Both the position numbers and the translations under genes were made by a program. Of a stretch of DNA of 64,000 bases, positions 50,229 to 58,716 are shown in pieces. Location of the stretch: assembly GCF_000007665.1 (NCBI RefSeq), contig NC_006087.1:1054001-1118000 (forward strand). The letters are read 5' to 3'. Origin of the DNA: Leifsonia xyli subsp. xyli str. CTCB07. GTDB taxonomy: Bacteria; Actinomycetota; Actinomycetes; Actinomycetales; Microbacteriaceae. A model generated the notes under the pieces. That model was not told the DNA's origin. It saw only the letters and a list, made by a program, of their open reading frames with translations, and ran no database searches. The stretch's first letter is position 1, and every line of letters begins with the position of its first letter.

Positions 50229-50582
50229 ATGGCCGGCTACGACCTCTCCGAGACGGATGTGACCGCCACCCGCGCCAGAGAGCTCATCGAGGCGGGCGCG
50301 GCCTGGTTGCTCGACGTCCGCGAGCAGCGCGAGTGGGAGGCGGGGCACGCCCCAGGCGCTCACCACATCGCCCTCTCCGAATTCGACGGCCGCCAGCATG
50401 AGCTGCCCGAGGGCGAACAGATCCTGGTCATCTGCCGCAGCGGAGGCCGTTCCCGGATGGTGACCGATGCTCTGCTCCGGGCTAGCCGTCTGGCCGCCAA
50501 CGTCAGCGGCGGCATGGACGCTTGGGCGTCGTCCGGCGGTGCTGTCACCCGGCCGGATGGTTCGCCTGGGACTGTGGTCTGA
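50229..50582 (+). CDS. Single-domain rhodanese-like protein
   Basis: A 117-residue rhodanese domain with catalytic Cys69 in the loop CRSGGRSRMV and typical WLLDVREQREWEAGHAPGA. It probably transfers sulfane sulfur in the cytoplasm; the acceptor is unknown. It sits 9 bp after secF and may be cotranscribed with it, an unusual but not unknown location. Confidence 0.87.
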   Translation: MAGYDLSETDVTATRARELIEAGAAWLLDVREQREWEAGHAPGAHHIALSEFDGRQHELPEGEQILVICRSGGRSRMVTDALLRASRLAANVSGGMDAWASSGGAVTRPDGSPGTVV

Positions 50583-50673
50583 CGATCGGGACTGTTCGCC
50601 GGAGCGCCCCGGCCCCCACCCCGTACACGAGGGACCCTCCGGAGCGGTGATAATGGAGGCAGGAGGCGAGCAC

Positions 50674-52923
50674 ATGGTTGACACATCGACACCGCAGTCC
50701 GCGTCCCTGCGCCGCCTCGTGCCCCGCATCTTCTCCCGTTCCCAGCCCGCCGGCGCGGTGGACACCCTGATCCGCACGGTGCGCACGCACGATCCCAAGG
50801 CCGATCTCTCGCTGATCGAGCGCGCGTACGCTGTCGCCGAGGGCGCGCACTCCGGCCAGAAGCGTCGTTCCGGCGAGCCGTACATCACGCATCCGGTCGC
50901 CGTCGCGCAGATCATCGCCGACCTTGGAGTCGGGGCGAAGACGATCGCAGCCGCTCTGCTCCACGACACGGTCGAGGACACCGATTACACCCTCGATGAA
51001 GTCCGTGACCAGTTTGGCGGTGAGATCGCGATGCTGGTGGACGGGGTCACCAAGCTCGACAAGGTCAAGTACGGTGACAGCGCCCAAGCGGAGACCGTCC
51101 GCAAGATGATCGTCGCGATGTCGAAGGACATCCGCGTTCTGATCGTCAAGCTCGCGGACCGGCTGCACAACGCCCGAACCTGGGGCTTCGTGCCGGCCGC
51201 GAACGCCGCGCGCAAGGCGACGGAGACGCTGGAGATCTACGCTCCGCTCGCACACCGCCTCGGTATCCAGGCGATCAAATGGGAACTCGAAGACCTGTCG
51301 TTCGCTGTTCTGCACCCGAAGCTCTACGTGGAGATCGAGAGCCTCGTCAAGCAGCGCACACCGGAGCGGGAGCGGCTCGTCCAGCAGGTGATCGACGCGA
51401 TCAACGACGATCTGAAGTCGGCACGGATACGGGGCAAGGTCGTTGGCCGGCCGAAACAGTACTACTCGATCTATCAGAAGATGGTCGTGCGCGGCCGGGA
51501 GTTCGACGATATCTACGATCTCGTCGGCATCCGCGTTCTCGTGACGACCGTACGCGATTGCTACGCGGTCCTCGGTCAGATCCACGCCCGCTGGACGCCG
51601 ATGCCGGGCCGTTTCAAGGACTACATCGCGACGCCGAAGTTCAACCTGTACCAGTCGCTCCACACGACGGTCATCGGACCGCAGGGCCGGCCCGTCGAGA
51701 TCCAAATCCGCACCGAGGAGATGCACCAGCGAGCCGAGTTCGGTGTCGCGGCCCACTGGAAGTACAAGGAGCAGACCACGGGCAAGAGCTCTGGCGGTCC
51801 GGGCAGGGACGGCACCGATCTCGCGTGGCTCGCGCACATCTCGGATTGGCAGGCCGAGACCGCCGACCCGGGCGAGTTCCTCGACTCGCTGCGCTTCGAG
51901 ATCGGGGCGAAGGAGGTCTATGTCTTCACGCCGAAGGGCCGCGTGATCGGCCTCCCCACCGGCGCGACGCCCGTGGACTTCGCCTACGCCGTCCACACCG
52001 AAGTCGGGCACCGGACGATGGGCGCGAAGGTCAACGGCCGCCTCGTCCCTTTGGAGAGCAGTCTCACCACCGGCGACGTGGTGGAGATCTTCACCTCCAA
52101 AAACCCGGACTCCGGCCCCAGCCAGGACTGGCTCGCCTTTGTCAAAAGCCCACGGGCGCGCAACAAGATCCGCCAGTGGTTCACGAAGGAACGCCGAGAC
52201 GAGGCGATCGAGCAGGGCAAGGACGCGATCGCGCGCGCGATGCGCAAGCAGAACCTTCCGCTGCAGAAGCTCATGACGCAGGACGCGCTGGTAGAGGTCG
52301 CCTCGTCGCTGAAGCACGTGGATGTCTCGTCGCTGTACGCGGCGGTCGGCGAGGGCCACATCTCGACGCAGTCCGTCATCGAGAAGATCGTCGCTTCCCT
52401 GCAGAGCGAGGCCGAGTCCGACGGCGAGCTCGAGATTTCGGTCAAAGGTCGCGCCAAACAGCTGCGGAACAGCGATTCCGGCGTGCTGGTACGGGGCGCT
52501 CCCGACATTCTGGTCAAACTCGCGAAGTGCTGCACGCCGGTGCCGGTCGACCCGATCGTTGGCTTCATCACTCGCGGCCAGGGCGTTTCGGTGCATCAGG
52601 CGAACTGCCACAACGTGCAGTCTCTTTTGCAGGAGCCCGAGCGGATGATCGAGGTCGAGTGGGCGCCGAGCTCGAAGAGCGTCTTCCTGGTGCAGATCCA
52701 AGTGGAGGCTCTGGACCGTTCCGGGCTGCTCTCCGATGTGACGCGGGTGCTCTCGGAGAATCATGTGAACATCCTTTCCGCGACGGTCACGACTTCGAGC
52801 GACCGGCTGGCGCTCAGCCGGTTCGTGTTCGAGATGGGGGACACCACCCACCTCGACCGCGTGCTCAATGCCGTCCGCCGTATCGACACCGTCTACGACG
52901 TGTATCGCGTCAGCGCGGGCTGA
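50674..52923 (+). CDS. rel: Bifunctional (p)ppGpp synthetase/hydrolase Rel
   Basis: Makes and degrades the alarmone (p)ppGpp. It has 749 residues. The HD hydrolase domain (THPVAVAQ, LLHDTVEDTDYT) precedes the synthetase domain with the RFKD motif before YIATPKFNLYQSLHTTV; this RxKD form marks bifunctional enzymes as opposed to the ExDD of RelA. TGS (VFTPKGRVIGLPTGATPVDFAY), a zinc-finger-like CCTPVP region and an ACT domain follow. AGGAGG at 50661-50666 selects ATG 50674 over ATG 50653. Confidence 0.95.
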   Translation: MVDTSTPQSASLRRLVPRIFSRSQPAGAVDTLIRTVRTHDPKADLSLIERAYAVAEGAHSGQKRRSGEPYITHPVAVAQIIADLGVGAKTIAAALLHDTVEDTDYTLDEVRDQFGGEIAMLVDGVTKLDKVKYGDSAQAETVRKMIVAMSKDIRVLIVKLADRLHNARTWGFVPAANAARKATETLEIYAPLAHRLGIQAIKWELEDLSFAVLHPKLYVEIESLVKQRTPERERLVQQVIDAINDDLKSARIRGKVVGRPKQYYSIYQKMVVRGREFDDIYDLVGIRVLVTTVRDCYAVLGQIHARWTPMPGRFKDYIATPKFNLYQSLHTTVIGPQGRPVEIQIRTEEMHQRAEFGVAAHWKYKEQTTGKSSGGPGRDGTDLAWLAHISDWQAETADPGEFLDSLRFEIGAKEVYVFTPKGRVIGLPTGATPVDFAYAVHTEVGHRTMGAKVNGRLVPLESSLTTGDVVEIFTSKNPDSGPSQDWLAFVKSPRARNKIRQWFTKERRDEAIEQGKDAIARAMRKQNLPLQKLMTQDALVEVASSLKHVDVSSLYAAVGEGHISTQSVIEKIVASLQSEAESDGELEISVKGRAKQLRNSDSGVLVRGAPDILVKLAKCCTPVPVDPIVGFITRGQGVSVHQANCHNVQSLLQEPERMIEVEWAPSSKSVFLVQIQVEALDRSGLLSDVTRVLSENHVNILSATVTTSSDRLALSRFVFEMGDTTHLDRVLNAVRRIDTVYDVYRVSAG

Positions 52924-53494
52924 GCGCTGGCCAGGGCACAGGGGTCGGCAGGTGAGCGCGCCGGATGGCCGTGATCCTCTCCTTCGCACGGGAGACACCG
53001 CTTCGGCGGGAGTGTTCGAGACAAAGGCGCAGCTGTTCCGTGCTGGCGTCTGCGAGAATCAGCAGGTGCCGTGTCTCCAGCGCGTCGGCAGCCCGGAAAA
53101 CGGGAAGCGTCAGCAAGAGATCGGCGGCCGTGCGCAGAGGCGTTGTGACCCGCACGTCGTCGAAGGCGACGGTGTCATCCTCGTAGAGAGCGCGCTGCTG
53201 CGCGTCGAAGACCGGGGAGAGGCGGCTGCGTCGCGCGGGATCGACGCACACCTGCGGACGCACCGGCGGGGCGCTCCGTGAGCCGTGTATCCACGCTGCC
53301 GTTCCCCGGTCGGCGACGGCGATACCGGGGCGGTGCGCCGAGAAGACGCGCGCGCGGAGGACGGCCGTGTCCGGGATGTCGGGTGGTGCGAAGGCATCGC
53401 CGACGCGGTAGAGCTGCCCGTCGAGCACGAGCGAGAGAAGCTCGCTGAGCGGAAGGACGCTGCGGTCGAGAAGTGGGGGACATGCTTTCGTCAT
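52910..53494 (-). CDS. AbiEi-antitoxin-like domain protein
   Basis: A 194-residue protein resembling the 'type IV toxin-antitoxin AbiEi antitoxin domain' proteins common in actinobacteria: N-terminal LLSLVLDGQLYRVGDAFAPPD and ARVFSAHRPGIAVADRGTAAWIHG, then DVRVTTPLRTAADLLLTLP. No AbiEii nucleotidyltransferase partner is next to it, so it is an orphan and the antitoxin name should not be taken as function. Its 3' end overlaps rel by 14 bp (convergent). Confidence 0.6.
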   Translation of the reverse strand: MTKACPPLLDRSVLPLSELLSLVLDGQLYRVGDAFAPPDIPDTAVLRARVFSAHRPGIAVADRGTAAWIHGSRSAPPVRPQVCVDPARRSRLSPVFDAQQRALYEDDTVAFDDVRVTTPLRTAADLLLTLPVFRAADALETRHLLILADASTEQLRLCLEHSRRSGVSRAKERITAIRRAHLPTPVPWPALSPR

Positions 53495-53610
53495 GCCTCC
53501 AGCATTCCGGGGGACGGGGCGAGGCCGGTCCGGTTCGGAGAATCGGTGGGAAAGTCGTCGTCGCCGGTTTTCTGTGGAGGAATGCTGTCTCGTTGCTCAG
53601 CGGCGTGTGT

Positions 53611-54849
53611 TCAGCCCAGCGCGTTCAACCAGATGCGGCGGGCGTCGAGCGCCTCCTGGGCCGCCTTCATCTTGCCGGCGTCGCCGCTGGCCTTCGCCTC
53701 GTCGAGCTCTTGCTCCAGCTTGGCGATCGCCGTGTTGAGCTGGCTGGCGAGCCCTTCCAAGCGTGCCTTCTTCTCCGGGTCGTTGCGCTGCCAGTGCTCC
53801 TCGTCCAGCCGGCGGACAGAGGCCTCGACCTTGCGCAGACGGTCCTCGACGTTCCGGACCTGTTCGCGCGGAACGCGTCCGATCGCATCCCAGCGCTCCT
53901 GGATGGCGAGCAGCTTGGCGTGGGCTGTCTCGCGGTCCTTCTCGTTCAGGAGCGGCTCTGCCTCTTCGAGGAGGGTGAGTTTGAGTTGGAGGTTGGCCTC
54001 GTACTCCTCGTTGTCGCGTGCGTCGACCTCGGCCTTGGCCGAGTAGATAGCGTCGCCGGCGGCTTTGAAGCGCGCCCAGAGGGCGTCGTCGTTCTTCTTG
54101 CCGGCTCGCCCGGCGAGCTTCCACTGGTCGAGCAGCCGGCGGTACTCCGGGACGCCGTCGGCACCGAGCGGGATGAGGCGTTCCGCGCTCTCGATGAGCG
54201 CGTTCTTGCGGGTGCGCACATCGCGGTGCTGGTTGTCGAGTTCCGCGAAGAAAGCCTTGCGGTTGTGCTCGATGGTCGAGCGGGCACTGCGGAATCGCTT
54301 CCAGAGATCGTTCGCCTCGCCCTTGGGGAGTCGCGGGCCCTCATGTTGGTGCGTCTGCCAGCGCGCGAAGAGCGCGTCCAGCGTGGCGGTGGTCTGCTTC
54401 CACTGCGTGTGGGCCGGGTCCTGCGCGGCCAGCGCCTCAGCCTCCTCGACGATTGCGGTGCGGTCGGCGACCGCCTGTTCGAGCGCGGCCTTCGCCTCGG
54501 CGCTCTGCTGTTCGGTCAGCTCCTCCACCGCGCCGCTCAGAGCGTTCAGACGGGTGGAGAGGGCAGCGAGGTCGCCGACGGCGTTCGCGCCGTCGATGGC
54601 GGCGCGCAGCTTGGAGACCGACTTGGCGATGTCGGCGGCGGGGGCGCCGCGCCGCGCACGCTGCTCCAGCAGGCCGACCTGCCCGGCGAGATCGAGGTAT
54701 TTGCGTTCGAAATACGCGATCGCTTCGTCCGGCGTGCCGTCCGGGTACTGGCCGACGGCGCGTTCTCCGTCGCCCTCTCGGACATACACTGTGCCGGACT
54801 CGTCGACGCGACCCCAGGGGTGCTGTTCAGAAGTAGCCAAGAGCCTCAC
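53611..54849 (-). CDS. DUF349 coiled-coil protein
   Basis: A 412-residue, mostly helical protein with repeated DUF349 units (LWKRFRSARSTIEHNRKAFF, LWARFKAAGDAIY, RWDAIGRVPREQV). N-terminal PWGRVDESGTVYVREGDGER is typical of the actinobacterial form. Start is either GTG 54849 or TTG 54840; AAGGTGAGG just before the TTG favours the latter slightly. Function unknown; distant relatives have been linked to translation or stress. Confidence 0.85.
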   Translation of the reverse strand: MRLLATSEQHPWGRVDESGTVYVREGDGERAVGQYPDGTPDEAIAYFERKYLDLAGQVGLLEQRARRGAPAADIAKSVSKLRAAIDGANAVGDLAALSTRLNALSGAVEELTEQQSAEAKAALEQAVADRTAIVEEAEALAAQDPAHTQWKQTTATLDALFARWQTHQHEGPRLPKGEANDLWKRFRSARSTIEHNRKAFFAELDNQHRDVRTRKNALIESAERLIPLGADGVPEYRRLLDQWKLAGRAGKKNDDALWARFKAAGDAIYSAKAEVDARDNEEYEANLQLKLTLLEEAEPLLNEKDRETAHAKLLAIQERWDAIGRVPREQVRNVEDRLRKVEASVRRLDEEHWQRNDPEKKARLEGLASQLNTAIAKLEQELDEAKASGDAGKMKAAQEALDARRIWLNALG

Positions 54850-54897
54850 CTTGCTTGCGGTGCCACGATGGAATCAGCCTATATGCACTCGCTGGTG

Positions 54898-55668
54898 TCA
54901 CCGCAGCGAGAAACTGTCGATCGTGGTCGTCACGGCGGGCTTGCCATCGCTGCCGCCGCCTTGGACACCTTTGTCGGCCACAGCGCTGATCAGCTTGTCG
55001 AGGCCGCTGGTGACACTGCCGATGACGGTGTAGCCGCCGGCGCTGTCGTGCGGGATCGTCGTCGTCTTGTAGACGATGAAGAACTGGCTGCCCTGGCTCT
55101 CTGCTTTGTTGCTCTGCCGCGCCATCGCGATGGTTCCGGCGGGGTAGACGTCGTCGGCGGGTGCGTTCTCGATCGGGCCGTATTCGTAGCCGGGACCACC
55201 GTTGCCGGTGCCAGCGGGGTCGCCGCACTGCAAGACGAAGAACCCACCGTCGGTCAGCCGGTGGCAGCTGAGACCGTCGTAGAACTTCCGCTGTGTCAGG
55301 GAGATAGTGGAGGAGACGGCCTGCGGGGCGGAGGCACCGTTGAGCGAGACGCCGAGCGGGATGCCGTTGACGGTCATCGTTCCCGTCCAGGTCCGCCCCC
55401 CGGCCAGGGTCGGGGACGGAAGCGTGAGAGCCGCCTTGGACGCGGAAGGCGATGGCGATGCGGAGGGGACCGTGGCTCCCGATTGAGCGAAATACAGCAC
55501 CTGCGTCCCGACCGCGAGCGCCACGATCGCGATCACGGCGATGCCGGCGATCCAGTTGTCCCGCCGTCGCCGCTTGGACTTCTTCTCGTGTACGGTCTGA
55601 CGAGCCTGGTACGCGCGGAGCCGTTCGCGGGCCTGACGGGCGTCGCGGTCGTTCTGCTTGGGGGCCAC
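54898..55668 (-). CDS. Membrane-anchored peptidyl-prolyl cis-trans isomerase (cyclophilin)
   Basis: A 256-residue cyclophilin. A basic N-terminus and one helix (WIAGIAVIAIVALAVGTQVLYF, residues about 39-60) anchor it with the enzyme outside. The serine/proline linker is followed by the catalytic domain: FYDGLSCHRLTDGGFFVLQCGD, AGTIAMARQ, SQGSQFFIVY. Some canonical active-site residues differ (FVLQCGD for FMIQGGD). GTG 55668. It probably folds exported proteins. Confidence 0.9.
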   Translation of the reverse strand: MAPKQNDRDARQARERLRAYQARQTVHEKKSKRRRRDNWIAGIAVIAIVALAVGTQVLYFAQSGATVPSASPSPSASKAALTLPSPTLAGGRTWTGTMTVNGIPLGVSLNGASAPQAVSSTISLTQRKFYDGLSCHRLTDGGFFVLQCGDPAGTGNGGPGYEYGPIENAPADDVYPAGTIAMARQSNKAESQGSQFFIVYKTTTIPHDSAGGYTVIGSVTSGLDKLISAVADKGVQGGGSDGKPAVTTTIDSFSLR

Positions 55669-55785
55669 GGTGATTCCTCCGAGTGCGCTGACGGGCGGAT
55701 GGATGCTGGAGGAACCTTATCCGGAGCGGCTGTGCCCGCTCAAACCGGGAACCGCAATGTCGGTGACTGCGACTAGCCTGGCTAT

Positions 55786-57126
55786 GTGGTCGACGTGCAA
55801 CCGGGGCTCCGCACAGGAGCGACGCCTCTCGCTGTGCGGATGCGGCCGACGTCGCTCGATGACGTCGCCGGTCAGCGGCATCTGCTGCGCCCGGGGTCGC
55901 CGCTCGTGGCGCTCGCCTCCGACAAGGAGGGGCAGTCGGGGTCGGTCTCCGTCATCCTGTGGGGGCCTCCGGGCACCGGTAAGACCACTCTGGCGCAGGC
56001 CATCGCCCACTCCTCCGGACGGCGGTTCGTGGAGCTGTCCGCGGTGACGGCGGGCGTCAAGGATGTCCGGCTTGTGATGGACGAAGCGCTCTCGACCCGC
56101 GATCTGTACGGCGTGTCCACCGTGCTCTTCCTGGACGAGATCCACCGCTTCACCAAAGCCCAGCAGGACGCACTGCTGCCGGGCGTGGAGAACGGCTGGG
56201 TGATTCTGGTCGCCGCGACGACCGAGAACCCGTCGTTCTCGGTCATCTCGCCGCTGCTCTCGCGCTCGCTGCTGCTGACGCTCGAGACGCTGGGCGATGA
56301 CGACCTGGGCCTGGTGATCGACCGGGCCGTGGCCGACAACCGCGGCCTCGCCGGTCAGTTCTCCCTGGACGACGACGGCCGGGCGGCGCTCGTCCGTCTG
56401 GCTTCGGGCGATGCGCGCCGCGCGCTGACAGCGCTGGAGGCGGCCTCCGTCGCCGCTGCGGCACTGACCCCGGCCACGTCCAAGAAGAAGCCGGCGATCA
56501 CGGCCGAGCTGGTCGCGCAGGCGGTCGATCGGGCGTTGCTGCGCTACGACCGCAACGGCGATGAGCACTATGACGTGATCAGCGCGTTCATCAAGTCCAT
56601 TCGCGGATCGGATGTGGACGCCGCGCTGCACTATCTCGCCCGGATGCTGGAGGCGGGGGAGGACCCCCGGTTCATCGCCCGGCGGATCGTCATCTCGGCC
56701 TCGGAGGATATCGGGATGGCCGATCCGCAGGCCCTCGTCATAGCGGTTGCCGCTGCCGACGCAGTGCAGTTCCTCGGGCTTCCGGAGGGCCGCATCCCGC
56801 TCGCTCAGGCGGTGGTCCACCTGGCGACGGCGCCCAAGTCGAATGCCGCCTACACGGCCCTCGACGCCGCCATCGCGGATGTCAGGGCCGGCCGGATCGG
56901 CCGCGTGCCGAAGCACCTGCGCGACGGGCACTATCCCGGAGCCAAGCGGCTCGGACACGGCAAGGGCTACCGGTATCCGCACGACGACGCGCTCGGCGTG
57001 CTCGAACAGCAGTATCTCCCGGATGAACTGTCGGACACCGTCTACTACCATCCGACCGAGCACGGAAACGAGCGGGAGGTGTCGGCGCGGCTGGCCAAGC
57101 TGCGGCGCATTGTCCGCGGGATGTGA
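55786..57126 (+). CDS. rarA: Replication-associated recombination protein RarA (MgsA)
   Basis: AAA+ ATPase acting at stalled forks, 446 residues from GTG 55786. [17 protein letters not shown], Walker [10 protein letters not shown] (60-68), Walker [10 protein letters not shown], sensor ATTENPSF, and the family tail [43 protein letters not shown]. It stands alone upstream of rpsD. Confidence 0.94.
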   Translation: MVDVQPGLRTGATPLAVRMRPTSLDDVAGQRHLLRPGSPLVALASDKEGQSGSVSVILWGPPGTGKTTLAQAIAHSSGRRFVELSAVTAGVKDVRLVMDEALSTRDLYGVSTVLFLDEIHRFTKAQQDALLPGVENGWVILVAATTENPSFSVISPLLSRSLLLTLETLGDDDLGLVIDRAVADNRGLAGQFSLDDDGRAALVRLASGDARRALTALEAASVAAAALTPATSKKKPAITAELVAQAVDRALLRYDRNGDEHYDVISAFIKSIRGSDVDAALHYLARMLEAGEDPRFIARRIVISASEDIGMADPQALVIAVAAADAVQFLGLPEGRIPLAQAVVHLATAPKSNAAYTALDAAIADVRAGRIGRVPKHLRDGHYPGAKRLGHGKGYRYPHDDALGVLEQQYLPDELSDTVYYHPTEHGNEREVSARLAKLRRIVRGM

Positions 57127-57309
57127 GCACGGCGTCGATCTGCTAGAATCGATGGGCCTAGATGCGTGTTCCCGGTGCGGCTGCCAGGGGCGCGGATTCG
57201 ACGGAATGGCCCTTTAGCCGGGCGTCCACGGCGACAATCCCTCTCTCTGCGGGCTTTATACGTGTGCCCGCATCCCTTGAACCTCTAGAGAGAAAACCGA
57301 AAGGAAACC
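57127..57309 (+). promoter_or_regulatory. Long leader region of rpsD
   Basis: The 183-bp gap before rpsD holds a good -10 (TAGAAT at 57144-57149), several GGGC/GCCC inverted segments around 57205-57270, and GAAAGGAAACC before the start. S4 autoregulates its mRNA in other bacteria; a structured leader is possible but I recognise no defined motif. Confidence 0.35.
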
Positions 57310-57933
57310 GTGTCTTCACGTTCCCGCAGCAAGACCCGTGAGTCTCGCGCCCTGGGCATTGCCCTCACTCCGAAGGCCGCCCGCTACATGGAGAAGCGCC
57401 CGTACGCCCCGGGCGAGCACGGCCGCACCAAGCGCAAGGCCGACTCCGACTACGCCGTCCGTCTGCGTGAGAAGCAGCGTCTGCGCGCCCAGTACGGCAT
57501 CCTCGAGAAGCAGCTGCGCATCGCGTTCGAAGAGGCTCGCCGCACGCAGGGCCTGACCGGTGAGAACCTGGTCGAGATCCTCGAGATGCGCCTGGACGCT
57601 CTCGTGCTCCGCGCCGGTTTCGCCCGGACCATCTCGCAGGCCCGTCAGTTCGTGGTCCACCGTCACATCCTGGTCGACGGCAAGCTCGTGGACCGTCCCT
57701 CGTTCCGCGTCAAGCCGGGCCAGACCATCGGCGTCAAGGCTCGTTCCGAGGGCACCGAGCCCTTCCAGGTCGCGGCGGCTGGCGGTCACGTCGATGTCCT
57801 GCCGAAGACTCCGGCCTATCTCTCGGTCGAGCTCGACAAACTCCAGGCCCGTCTCGAGCGCCGCCCCAAGCGCGCCGAGGTGCCGGTGACCTGTGAGGTC
57901 CAGCTGGTCGTCGAGTACTACGCGGCCCGCTAA
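57310..57933 (+). CDS. rpsD: 30S ribosomal protein S4
   Basis: Primary 16S rRNA-binding protein of the small subunit, 207 residues from GTG 57310. KSRESRALGIALTP-like N-terminus, RRPYAPGEHGRTKR-like stretch and the S4 RNA-binding domain (ARTISQARQFVVHRHILVDGKLVD). No zinc-type N-terminal cysteines are present, so it is the C- form. It is a single gene outside the alpha operon, followed by a strong terminator. Confidence 0.96.
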   Translation: MSSRSRSKTRESRALGIALTPKAARYMEKRPYAPGEHGRTKRKADSDYAVRLREKQRLRAQYGILEKQLRIAFEEARRTQGLTGENLVEILEMRLDALVLRAGFARTISQARQFVVHRHILVDGKLVDRPSFRVKPGQTIGVKARSEGTEPFQVAAAGGHVDVLPKTPAYLSVELDKLQARLERRPKRAEVPVTCEVQLVVEYYAAR

Positions 57934-57949
57934 GGCTCCGCGAGACGTC

Positions 57950-57985
57950 CGGACGGGGTCGTGGCTTCGGCCACGGCCCCGTCCG
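57950..57985 (+). terminator. Strong rpsD terminator with TTCG tetraloop
   Basis: A 16-bp stem (CGGACGGGGTCGTGGC against GCCACGGCCCCGTCCG, one T-G pair) is capped by TTCG, a very stable tetraloop. It starts 16 bp after the rpsD stop; only TCGTTG follows, with no T run. Confidence 0.85.
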
Positions 57986-58041
57986 TCGTTGTGGCGGCTA
58001 CGCTTGATGAGTGTGCCCGTGACGGAATGAGAGGGGCCGAT

Positions 58042-58419
58042 GTGTCCGGAGGCGACATCGCAGGACTGATCGCAGCGGGGGTTTTCGCTGTTCTGGTGGG
58101 TTTCATCGCCGTTCCGCTGCTGAAGCTCGGGCGCGTGCTCGACTCGACGCGGGATGCGATCAAGGAGGCCAGTGACGGTATCGCGCCGATTCTCGATGAG
58201 ACGGCGACGACGCTGCAGGAGACGAACAAGCAGCTGGCCCGGGTGGATGTCATCACCCGGAACGTCGCGGACGTCACAGGAAATGTGTCCGCCCTCGTCG
58301 CCCTCTTCGCTGCGACGGTCGGCGGCCCACTGATCAGGCTGGCCTGTTTCAGCGCGGCTGTCCGCGCGGCGTTCCGCGGCGGCGGCAGAACCCGGGGGGC
58401 CCGCCGCAAGGCGGGCTAG
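58042..58419 (+). CDS. DUF948 membrane-associated protein
   Basis: A 125-residue protein with one N-terminal helix (IAGLIAAGVFAVLVGFIAVPLL), then a coiled-coil-like segment (VLDSTRDAIKEASDGI, TATTLQETNKQLARVD) typical of DUF948, and a basic tail. AGAGGGG at 58030-58035 favours GTG 58042 over ATG 58027. Function unknown; conserved before alaS in actinobacteria. Confidence 0.75.
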   Translation: MSGGDIAGLIAAGVFAVLVGFIAVPLLKLGRVLDSTRDAIKEASDGIAPILDETATTLQETNKQLARVDVITRNVADVTGNVSALVALFAATVGGPLIRLACFSAAVRAAFRGGGRTRGARRKAG

Positions 58420-58480
58420 ACTTGCGCAGGCGCGTCCGCGCACGCCGACGCGCGCACATCCAGAAGAGGGAAGAGACACC

Positions 58481-58672
58481 ATGAAGAGTTTCCTGTGGCT
58501 CCTCGTCGGGGTCGCCATCGGCTTCGTCGTCGCCCACAAGGTGAACGAGACCCCGAGTGGCCGCGAGTTCTTCAGCTCGCTCGACAGGAAGGCGCGCGAT
58601 TTCGGCGAGGCCGTCTCGGACGGCTACCGCCAGCGCGAGGCCGAGATCCGCTCGGCCATCGACGGCGACTGA
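58481..58672 (+). CDS. Small membrane protein conserved before alaS
   Basis: A 63-residue protein: N-terminal helix MKSFLWLLVGVAIGFVVAHK and an amphipathic charged tail. AAGAGGGAAGAG precedes the ATG. Similar short ORFs lie between the DUF948 gene and alaS in related genera. Function unknown. Confidence 0.7.
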   Translation: MKSFLWLLVGVAIGFVVAHKVNETPSGREFFSSLDRKARDFGEAVSDGYRQREAEIRSAIDGD

Positions 58673-58716
58673 CGCCCGCCGCCTTCTCCTCGCACGCTTC
58701 GACACGACCGGAACCC

